The position numbers and the translations under genes are program-made. This document shows positions 10,606-20,466 of a DNA stretch of 64,000 bases, piece by piece. The DNA comes from Staphylotrichum longicolle (taxonomy: Eukaryota; Ascomycota; Sordariomycetes; Sordariales; Chaetomiaceae): positions 2,914,001-2,978,000 of the forward strand of contig JAHCVI010000002.1 in the NCBI GenBank assembly GCA_019096155.1, given 5' to 3'. Every line of letters starts with the position of its first letter. Position 1 is the first letter of the stretch. The notes beneath the pieces are model-generated. The model saw only the letters and a program-made list of their open reading frames with translations. It made no database searches and was not told where the DNA came from.

Positions 10606-12194
10606 GTTACCAAGAATTTGGGAGGGACGCTCTCAAGAGTTCGCCGAGCTTCGACTGGTATGGGACATGATGGACATGAAATTGGTGGGCAAAGGCGACG
10701 TTAAATGAATGAGGGACTTCCTTGTGATTGTGCAGTTGAATGGGGTCGATCGACAAAAGTCAGGGGTATGATGAGGTCGCAGTGTTCTCCGCTCGGCCGC
10801 GTTGCTGGCTACCATTGCAAGGTAAAGGAGCATACTTCATTAATTGGATATTGGCGGGAATATTACACTGTTACGCCTATCACTTTGAAGCACCCGCCAA
10901 TGGAGGTAGCCGGAGGGATCGCGGGTGTGCCGTGTGTGCCGGGTGAACTTGGATGATGTAACCGTCAATTGCCCCTTTTACTCCACCAAACCAAGTCGAT
11001 GCACTCTTTTACATAGCGGCGTTCAGGCCAGAGCGCCCCAACTCTCATTCTGACACAGCGGATGGCCAACTGGCCAAGATCACCACTGCTACTAGTGCAT
11101 GACGACGTACAGAGGAGCCAGGGCAATCCAGGAATAGTAATGGGACTCAATTCATGTCCCAAATTCAAGTAAAACTCGATCTGCCCGCATCACTTCAATA
11201 TATCAAGCTTGGATGATGACCTTTTTATCCATCTCATGGGAGGAACTTTGTCACCGTGTGTTGTCACTGTGCTGCTGTAGCTGACAGAAACAATGGTTGA
11301 ACACAATTGCGACACACTGTCGAGCAACTGTATTTATATTAAACAGGAAAGTCTCAATTTGAGACCTGGGACCAATAAAGAACAACATAATGAAACATGA
11401 ATTTCAGCTGACCGTGACTACAAGACTAACTGGTACCTTATCAGTCTCAAGGGCCGGCGTTATACACTCACCATCTTCATGATAGCAAAGTGGCAGGAAA
11501 GTCCGGGGAGTGACACTCGGGATCGGGTTATTGAGGCTCTTCTCTTCGAACGAAAGCCAACCCGATTGTACTCGACAAGGAACTTTGTACTGTTGGTGTA
11601 ACCGCACCAGTCTCTCTGGGACGACTTCACGGTCGTTGGGAACATGGTAGCCCGCTCTTGAACCGGTAATGGGATTGATTGGCCCTGCAATCTGTAGTGA
11701 AGACAGTAAGGAATTGTGCGAGGAGTTGCTGGCTAGCCGAGTCTGTCACGTCGTCCGGCTGAGATAGGGGGGTCCTTCAGCGACAGATAATGGGAGCTGC
11801 GTACGGGGCCCATCGTGTTAAGTGAATGGCGCGGCAGGCCAGGGCAGCTGGAATTGGAAACCCAGAGAGAAGTGATGGGCTGCGCGATACTGTCTTGCAA
11901 TTGATCTCTTGGCAGTTTGGCACCTGGTGAGTGGGTGAAGGCGTCTTGTGATTTCAGGTCTTGTTCGTTGGGTCCAACGACCCAACCCCAGGCTCCAACG
12001 ACCCATCCTCCAGGCTCCAACGACCCATCCTCCAGGCCCCAACTGTCTCGCAGCCCAATCAAATCTCAGCCCAGGCGTTTCCTCCGCCTCCTCAAGAAGA
12101 CTGCGTGACAGTTTCTCTCAGCGGCGCCTTGGCTTCAATTCTTGGACCACCATACCTCACCCAGCGACAAAAACTCCGAGCGCAAGTGAAAACA
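10606..12194. other. Intergenic between GH35 and F-box gene
   Basis: Divergent spacer of about 1.6 kb, AT-richer than the coding DNA around it. It holds the GH35 promoter (10.6-11 kb) and a small tandem repeat at 11971-12040. Short frames on the minus strand at 11.4-12.06 kb look unconserved. No RNA gene seen. Confidence 0.4.
11971..12040. repeat. 22-bp minisatellite, about three copies
   Basis: Unit GGCTCCAACGACCCATCCTC plus CA, present twice exactly (from 11991 and 12013), with a diverged copy before it (GGTCCAACGACCCAACCCCA from 11971) and a partial one after. It lies about 160 bp upstream of the F-box gene start. Confidence 0.8.
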
Positions 12195-14379
12195 TGAGCC
12201 CGCGCATCCTGGCTTGTGCCATCTGTGGATGGATCATCTTCGAAGCCGAAGGGTCTGTGTCGTGGATGAACCAATTTCGTGGCGGTACGTCAACCGGCCT
12301 AGACTCTGACATGGCAAGCTGACCGTCGCAAGTGTGCTCGAGTCCAGGGGGCATCACGTTGACGGGGGTTGGTCTCTACACGGACCCCCGCGAGGGGGCA
12401 TTTATAGCCCCACCGGATCCTCGGGCGCGATGGGACGATCCGGGATATAAACGCACAAGCAAAAATGGATTTGGGACGACGAACGGCACGGGGGGTCTTC
12501 TTCGACGCGTGCTGGGCGCTGTTGGAGCACGCCTTCCATCCCGCGGTGCCTATCTCCAGAGTGTTTGAGGTTTGTGAATCAATTCCCATGATCGAGATCG
12601 CCGCTGGGATCACGATTACGGAGGATTGGCGCTTCACAGGCCAGTTTCTTCCCATGGGAAGAGCGGTTTGCGGACCGACCCGGATCCGATGAGCCTTTAT
12701 TCTACGCGCGATCCTCGCCGTCAAGGAAGCGGATGCGATCTCGCCGATGGATTCGCGAAGCGCCCTGAGATGAAGGATCTGACAATAACCTCGTCCACCC
12801 GAGACCCATTTCGCTCGCTTCCAGTTGAGCTATGCTCAGCCATGCCATTCAATTTACCAACAACAGACGCTCTGAACGCTCGTCTTGCGTCCAAATCGTT
12901 CTGGCATCTCTTCGATAGCCAACAGTTTTGGGCGTCCCGGTTCAAAGGAAGCTTGGATCGCTCTTGGCTGTTTGAAGCCCATAATATCACTGACGCACGG
13001 GACTGGCGCTCGCTGTACCGTCGCACAAGCCACGAGCGCCTCGGGCACGGGTTGCAGAACAGGGAGCGGGTTTGGGGCCTCATTCAAGGTCTGTCGCCTC
13101 TTCTGGAACTACACTTGGACAGGCCTTCTTCAGAGTTGTCCCCGCCCTGGACATTTACCCCCGAAGAAAGCCGGCAATGGGTACTCGTTGGGGGGAATAT
13201 GGAGGAGGAACCACTCGAGTTCAGCCAGCTTGAGAAGGGCTGCCAGTGCTTCTGGAGTCAACAGGTGGGCATTCCAGAGGATCTGTCAGAGATAACTACG
13301 GCAAGTATCCGCATCGGCTGTTCTGTGTACGTTGTGGGAATTTCCCTGGCCACAGCAACGTGAGAAGTCTTGCGGCTTGGTTACCACGGCGCTGCCACGG
13401 AGTCAACGTTGTCGGTATCCGGGTTGACGGGACTGAACGTCGCCGTCGGACTAGGCGGCATCCATGCCATCCAATACATCGACGAGTCGGGGGCATCATC
13501 TGCCTGGCTCGGGTGCCCTGACGACGTCCCCAAGACAGAACGGCTCGCCATAGGAAGGCGAATTACTGCCTTGGAAGTTGCGTTTGACGTGGGGACAGCC
13601 TCTTCACTTACTTTACCCCGTGGTCGATGTTGTGTGCTAATCTGGCTTGGATAACAGGGGTTCAGAATGGTCAGCATCGCCGTTGCACCACAGCCAGCTA
13701 CACAGACACTTGAAGCGCACAGGCACGACAAACTACGACGCTCAGCAATATGGTATCCAGGACTCCACCCCAAGAGTCTTAACCTGAATGAGGAGGCTTT
13801 TCCCCAGCTCCCATCGTATACGTGGGGATATAGGCCCCTCTTTTGGGCTTGTTTCGGGGGACCTGGCGGCGTTTATCTTGGGCGGCTCACAAAGATCACC
13901 GGGTGCTTGAGTCTCCTACGACGCATCGATTTCACCTTTGAGGGCGAGGTACCAGCCGAATGCCGCACCTTCGGCCGATGGGAAGACTCTGAGTACGCCA
14001 AGCTGATCGAGTTTCCCATCGACGGACCCGGGGGCGAGAGGATCGAAAGAGTCGACGTCTTCCAACAGTACCCCTCCGAGAGTGGGAGGGGTGAGCCAGG
14101 ATGGTATAGCGTAGAGGGAGATCTGGACTCGCTCAAGATCTACACAAACCGTGGAAGGTCATGTCGGTTTGGGCCGAGACCCAGTTCGCGCAAGAATATC
14201 GTGCGACAAAAGTTCGTGGCCGCTTCCGGGAGTGTCATTACTGGCTTTTTCGGTGCTCAGGTAAGGAACCCTGCGTTCTCTCTGTCACCTACCGCTGATT
14301 TGTGGGATAATAGTACCGCTCTCTCGCCTTGCCCATTACCACGCTGGGCATTCTGACTGACACGCTACGGGAGTCTTGA
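12195..14379 (+). pseudogene. F-box-type fungal protein gene, multiply disrupted
   Basis: Remnant of a roughly 600-residue fungal protein. The first exon reads MSPRILACAICGWIIFEAEG with a CxxC pair; intron 12285-12332 leads to CSSPGGITLTGVGLYTDPREG. A central F-box-like block reads FRSLPVELCSAM and ADALNARLASKSFWHLFDS-like sequence (from about 12810), followed by conserved strands to ILTDTLRES at 14379. Further introns fit near 13.59-13.66 kb (FD|GFRMVSIAV) and near 14.26-14.31 kb (FGAQ|YRSLALP). The frame is broken around 12480-12490, around 12600 and around 12650, and an in-frame TGA at 13361-13363 interrupts otherwise continuous homologous sequence (ATAT*EVLRLGY). F-box proteins recruit substrates to SCF ubiquitin ligases; this copy looks inactive. 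Family call rests on remembered homologues. Confidence 0.6.
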
Positions 14380-14585
14380 GCCGCGGGGGCCAGATCGCGG
14401 GTCCGTGTGGCTGTGCACCAGCAGAGAATTTTGTGAGCGCCCAGCGTTTGGAGCAAAAACTTTCGAGAGCAGGAGTAACTTTGGGTTAGAATACGAAAAG
14501 TACAAGGATTCCGAGGTCACATCTGCTTTGCCATAGGGGTAACAGCTCAGATTCCGACACCGGTTCGTCAAAGAGAAGTGTTTAC

Positions 14586-15540
14586 CTACTCAGTTCGCTG
14601 AGCCGTGGCTCCTTTGGAGTTGACTGGCACAGCACAAACAACCACCTCGTCACCATCCATGGCCTCCTCAATTACAAAGCCCTCAGTCCCCTCAGTCGCA
14701 TCTAAATCTTCCACCAAGATGTCAAGCTCAGGCCTTTCTATCTCCACCGCATCCTGCCCCAGCATCGCACCCGTCGTGTAATCTTCCGCCTTCCTCACCG
14801 CCCCCTTCTTACTCACCTTAACCTTCCGCACCCGGTACGCCAGCACAAAATCACTGCTCCCATCCCACGATGTTCCCTGCCTTCGTGACACCGTCGCAGA
14901 GATTTCAGGTCCCCCACTGACGGGCACGCTTCCCCCGCTCCAGAACGTGCCGTCGATCTCCACGCCCAAGCTGCCCCCAACGGACCGACCCGCGAGGGTC
15001 CTGGCACTGGCGCCGCGGATGACCTTGAGCCCCGTGATGATGTACACGGGCTTGTTGTAGCGCGTCTTTTCCAGAAAGCGGCGCACCGCACCAGCTTCGA
15101 CGCAGGTGCGGATGTAGTCCTCCCGCGGGAAGAACTGGATTGTTTCGAGTCTGTCAAAGGACATGGTCTCTTCGCTGCTGTTGTGCCGTGGCACATACGA
15201 GGTCTCGTCTCAGCTTTTGCACATCATGCATGGGCGGTGGGAGACTTGTGGAGGTGATTGAATACCTCTTGCTTCTGCTCGCGCTGAGATCCACGCCGGC
15301 GCCGAGGAAGCTCAGAAACTTCGTGAGGATGGAGAACTGGCCCTCGCGTAGCTTCTCATGCGAGAACTCGACCTGCCGCTTTTCCGTCAAGAAGACCTCA
15401 TCCGAGGTGGGCGGCGGGGCTGTGTACAGCGGCAACTCAGGGGTCTTAAACGACGTGAGCACGTTGCCGAGCTTGATAGGGCCGTCGGGGGGGAAGTCCC
15501 ACGTCGGAGCGTAGAAGAAGAAGGGCACGCGGTTCGCCAT
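14586..15540 (-). CDS. Conserved fungal protein, candidate gasdermin-like pore former
   Basis: Two-exon gene for about 290 residues. The start is ATG 15540 (MANRVPFFFYAPTWDFPPDG); the intron is roughly 15.19-15.27 kb with a GTATTC donor and a CAACAG-type acceptor. No signal peptide, no transmembrane helix. Exon 1 has GPIKLGNVLTSF and an FSHEKLREGQFSILTKFLSF helix-like stretch. Exon 2 has the alternating-polarity strands YIITGLKVIRGASART, a Gly-rich SVGGSLGVEIDG, then GSSDFVLAYRVRKVKV and YTTGAMLG. That strand layout and the LAYRVRK segment resemble the pore-forming N-domain of gasdermins, and the length matches fungal gasdermin-like cell-death proteins (RCD-1, HET-Q1). This is pattern-based inference only. 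In fungi such genes often sit beside a protease gene; here a subtilase lies about 420 bp upstream. Confidence 0.6.
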
Positions 15541-15958
15541 GGTTAGTCCTGTGCTCTCGGATAATGGAAGCATGGATAGATGTCGTGCAGAACGAATGAA
15601 AGATGCGTGGGCTGGGGGCTTGGTGGAATGAGGCGGCTGTATTTGCGGCTGAGCACTTGAAATGCACAGCGAGAGGTGCGGGAAAGCGGGGGATTGTGAC
15701 GCGGAATTCGAACGAATCATAGACTGATCAGGATATCACATCCCGAGGCTGGTGGTTACCTCCAGAGGGTCGCCTCATTGGTTGTTCGCAGTTTAAGTCC
15801 GCGTCTTACATCAGATACCTAGCACGACGTCCCTACCGTCTCTGCGGGCGTCCAGAACGAAAGAATTGGCGGCATTTAGATCACTCCGGATTGATCGGAT
15901 CTATCTACTTAGCTATCTTTTTAAGGTCTCAATGCGGTTCTCACTTACTAACGGGCTC

Positions 15959-18900
15959 CTAAGGGCGATTATGACAGGCAGGCTATTAACCAAAGTCAGC
16001 AATGGATCATCAGATATCACATTAAACATTACAGAACTCACCCTCAACGACTCCGGCAACACCACGCTCAACCCCTCCGACACAACCGACGTGCCCAGCC
16101 TCTTCCCCGTCGCAGTCTGCGGCGGCATCACAAACGCCGGCACGGGCGGCGCGCCCTGCACCACGTTCGCATCGCACTCCACATTCTCCCCGTTGGACAA
16201 CCGCGGCACGCTGTCCGTATTCGGATCCCCCCACCCGCCGATGCCCTTCTGCGCCGTCGACACCTGCACCAGGTACTGCTTGAGCCGCATCGGCATGTTC
16301 CACGCGCCGCCGTCGTTGAACTGCGCGTGCAGGGCCGGGTCGCTCAGGAAGTACGCCATCAGCCCCGCGGTGACGGCCGTCGCCTGCGAGGTTCCGGGCG
16401 GCTCGATGTTCCAGGCGTTGGTGCCGTCCCTGACGGCGCAGAGGATGTCGGTGCCCGGGGCGTAGAGGGTCAGGATGCCCGCGTTGTTGGTGTCGACCCA
16501 GTTGGAGGCCTCGTAGCGGTTGCCGGTCTGGTCGGCGTTGCCGACCACGACGAGCGGGGAGTCGGCGCCGCCGTTGCGGCGCGGGGTCTGGGCCTCGAGC
16601 GTGGCGAAGAGCTCGCGGCCCTGCACGTTGGCCCAGTTGCCCGCCGAGGCGGCCGCCGCGACGCCGGTTTTGAAGAGAGAGATGGATGACGTCGATGCGG
16701 GTGTCGTGGTTGCCCGACGTCCGGGTGGTTGGGACGCCTGAGGCGGTTAGTCTGAATGTTGGGGTGGGGTTGATTCGAGAAAATCGGCTTACCAAACGAC
16801 CTGACATCTTGGCGTTTATTTGATAAGACGCTTCACCGCTTCACGTGTTCCCGACGTCGGGTTGAACTTGCACACAATGTCGACCCAGTCCAGGACCCGC
16901 CGCGATGGACCATGCAAGTTCCGTGGCTGTTTTCAACACTACCAAACTCGCCGTTGACGGCAATCTTGCCCTTGACGCGGCTCGCAAAATCCTCATGCGT
17001 CGACAGGAAAAAGGTATCGACGACGTAGATTGGAGGAGGGAAAACAGGAGCCGCGGCGCGCGACCGGTCATCGTACAGATAGTCCTCAAAATCGTAGAAC
17101 TTGCCAGTATTTGCCTTCTGGCGAGATTGCCCTGAAATCCAGCGCAGATGCACACCGCTGTCAGGCTGAGTGACATATCGCTTGGAGTCGGATAAAGTGC
17201 GCGCGGCCAGCGGGTCCGAGCCGTTTGCCTGCCGGCGTCGATTCAAGCCGTCAGTATCGTAGTCGGTCTTGGTGACAACGGACCTCCTCTTCACCGGGGC
17301 GTCGACGTTCATGGTGTTGGGATCGACGTTGTCGCCTTCGAAGATCACCACGGGGCGGTTGAGCGCCATTGCTTCCACGATCGGGTTGTCCCAAAGCTTC
17401 TCGGCAGTGCAGCGGTCCATCTGTCCGATGTACGCCCAGTTGGGCAGGTACGAGTACGTGAGCGTCTCGCTTTCTTTGTCAAGGGGGAGACTGTTGACGA
17501 GCTGCTGGAACTGAGACATGGTGGTGCCCTCCTTGGTAACAACAATGACGGGCGTGGGCCCTTCGGTGTAGGTGCATGTGCTCGAGGAGCTCGTCGACGT
17601 CGAGGTCCTTGTCGGCTCAGGGGTAGATGTTGGAGGCATGGTCACGGGCTGGGTCGCGGGTTGGGACACAGCCGGGGTCCCACTGTCGTCGCCGAGCAAG
17701 CTGTCAAGAAGATCGAACCCAATTTTGAAGATGCCGGTTGCAGCCAAAGTGACGACGCCGCCCTGGATGACCCTCCGTCTCCCGATGACAGTCACGGCCC
17801 TCCCTGCAAGGGTCCCAACGATGTTGAGGCCGCTGTTGGCGACGACGGCGACATCAGAAGCAATGGCCACCAGCTGTTCGTCAATTGCGGGATAGATCTG
17901 GCCAAGTTCATCCATCTCAATCTCTTCCAGAATTCTGTAGTTGTCTCCAGTCTTGAAGTGGCGTGTGATGGTGGCCGTCAGCTGCGACCACCGTGCCCGG
18001 AGGCTCAGGATGGCATTGCGTGCAGTGGCAATCTGGGCCAGCAGGTCAGCATTGACTTGTCGGCGCACCTTGGTGCTGCCGCTGTTCTGCTGCGCGAGAG
18101 CCTGCTGGATCAAATCGTTCCACTGCTGGATCAACTGCTGCAGCTCGGCCAGGAGCTCCAGGTACTCTTGCACCTGGCCACCGAGGTCCGGCCTGGTGGG
18201 AATAACCCAGGTCGGATCCCGATACATGATCATCCTGTTGCCGTTGCCGCAAAGCTCCAGAGGGTTGCCGGCGCAAGGCTGGCTGCAGTCACTTGGGTTT
18301 GCCAATTGCGGGTTGACAGGGAAATCTCCCCACCAGCATTCTCTATGACGGGGGTTAGCAATGCGGAGATGCTAGGTATCTCGAGACCCAAAACTCACCC
18401 GCCATATTGGACACCAGCATATTGCCAGCCCTGCCCGAGCTCCATGCACTTCTCCACGGTCATGCCGGTGGAACTAAGATCGGTCGATGAGCCATTAACA
18501 AGCACCCGGTTGTCGGTAAAGTCCTGAACACAGGTTGGGCTCTGGAACGGGGGAACCGAAGCCACCGTAGTCGGGGTGGGTGGCACAGTTGAAGTGCTGG
18601 AGGAAGTCGGCTTGGCAGTGGTGCTGGGAGTTGTCGAGGCAGCACTAGTGGTAGACTTGGTTTGCGACGTCGAGGTAGAGCTGCTTGTAGATGCGGGAAC
18701 GCTGGAGCTAGACGACGTGGGACTGCTCGAGCTGGGCGACGTGCTTGACGCTTTGGACGTCGACGACGAACTGGGAGTCGTCGATACGGCTGACGAAGTT
18801 GTTGTCGTCGAAGTCTTTGATGACGTGCTCGAGCTCGTGGTTGATGCGGCTTGGGAGGTGACGACTGAAGTTGTTGAAGGCGTCGGCTGCACAACAGGCG

Positions 18901-19449
18901 GCGTCGTAGACGTCGTGGTAGAGGTTGTCGACGTAAAGTCAGGGTCCGGGGTAGGATCTGCCGAGCATCCCCCGTTTGAGCACACTTGACCGCGAGCGCA
19001 CACGTTGCAGGCTTTGCCGAGAGTACATCTGGTTCCGGGGTTATCACAACACACGGCGTCCGAAGCATAGCATTGTCCATGGCTGCCTAGGGGTCAGTGT
19101 TGCCGGGGAAAGGGATATAGAAGGGAGCAGCAAACCAGCAAATGCCATTCCAGCAACCCACACCCTCAAAAGAGTCGGGGTTCAAAGCACACCATGATGA
19201 ACCCTGCGGGACACAGGCAAGAGTGCCCTCAAAGTTGAGGCATACATCACCAGTAGGACAGATGGTTGAGCTGGGACACGGCTCCTGGTTGCAGAGGAAG
19301 CCCGCGGGGCAGGAGGGATCCTGCGAGGTGGCTCTCTTGGAGGTTGCGGGCGCATAAATGGGCCGCGAGAGGCGAGCCGGGATGTGATGAGCTGACGCTA
19401 TGCTCAGGCAGGAGAGCAGGAGAGTAAGAAGGGGCAATGAATGAGCCAT
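15959..19449 (-). CDS. Secreted WSC-domain subtilisin-like protease (S8), frame-disturbed
   Basis: Large secreted serine protease. Domain order: signal peptide (MAHSLPLLTLLLSCLSIASA), Cys-rich region (CPAGFLCNQEPCPSSTIC to CSNGGC), a long Ser/Thr-rich stalk, a WSC carbohydrate-binding domain (CMELGQGWQYAGVQYGG, ECWWGD, CAGNPLELCGNGNRM), a helical region of about 200 residues, a second Ser/Thr stalk, then the S8 catalytic domain with YVVDTFF (Asp), SHGTCM (His) and PPGTSQATA (Ser). Introns fit near 19.06-19.13 kb (ICCHGQC junction), 18.33-18.40 kb and 16.74-16.80 kb, plus a GTGAGT intron at 15.97-16.04 kb that ends the protein at 15959; without it the stop is 15913. Between the His and Ser blocks (about 16.66-16.91 kb) the frame changes two or three times. 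Probably cell-wall associated. Confidence 0.75.
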
Positions 19450-20466
19450 GGCCCTGGCTGGCGCTCCTCGGACATGAGCCATACCGAACTAGCTCTGCCC
19501 CGTGTCGAAGAAGCCGGCTTGACTGAGAGGTCCAGAGGGAGGAGTCTCCTAGAAACCGGTGCGCCATGCTGGGTATCTATGTTTTGATGTGACCCGAACA
19601 CCAAACAGACCTCGGCCGACCCGGTATGGGCCAAGCAGGGTTCACTGAGGGTCGTTCATGGTCGACACCCGCTGCCGTGTCCAATCGGGGCCGTCGTTTG
19701 GCGGGTGCCTGCAGCGATGGAGTCCTCGGACGGTCCCGAGTTCCCGGTTCTGTATCTGGTATCATGGCATCAATAATCAACAGCCCACCAGACGAGCAAA
19801 GAATTATACATTAGGTTGAGAGCCGTCGTTGCGCGCGCCCGATTATTGAACAGGGGTCCATGCGTCTCCATCACGGCTAATGGCTAATTGTGGGAGTGGG
19901 TTAGTTCGTGGACACAAGTGCGGAAATTTGGAGGGTTCTCACATGGTTGGCAAAACTAACACCCCTGTATTACTGCTGCCTTACGCTAAATGCTCCCGAA
20001 GGTCCACCAGAGCTTGTTTCTAGCGCGCGAGGCTTAACTCAGCGCCCTTGCTTCCCGACGAAGACTCCATTCCACGCGGTCAAAGAATCTGGAGAACAAC
20101 GTGAGGTCGCTACAGATAGCCGGCTCTAGTGTCACCATAATCTCCACTATTCTTCGGGGTGCATTACTCACTTGGGCCCGTCGCACCCAAAGCCTCGGGA
20201 AAAGCGAGAAAAGGCGAGGAAAGCCTGACTCCGGCACATGCCGGACAAGGTGGCCCAGGATGGGTGCCTGCGGAGGCTCGACGTTGGAATGGACGGGATT
20301 CCAGAGCTCGATGGTCTTTATCAATCCGAGGGCTCCCTGAGGACTTTGTCTTGAGCGCGCGTCATTCCTTGTGGGAGCATCCGAGTCTTCCCCTCCCTTT
20401 CCTCCGGTGCCAACCGGGTCTCACGGTCTCAGTCTCTCCCCGTCGGGCGTCATTCCAGGACCGACA
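19450..20466. other. Intergenic, divergent promoters of protease and PL7 gene
   Basis: About 1 kb between two divergently transcribed secretome genes. No conserved frame, no repeat recognised. Both promoters must lie here. Confidence 0.5.

Noticed and set aside
13361..13363. Programmed stop-codon readthrough in the F-box gene
   Set aside because: Context is TGA GAA, not the TGA CTA type, and the gene has several other lesions.
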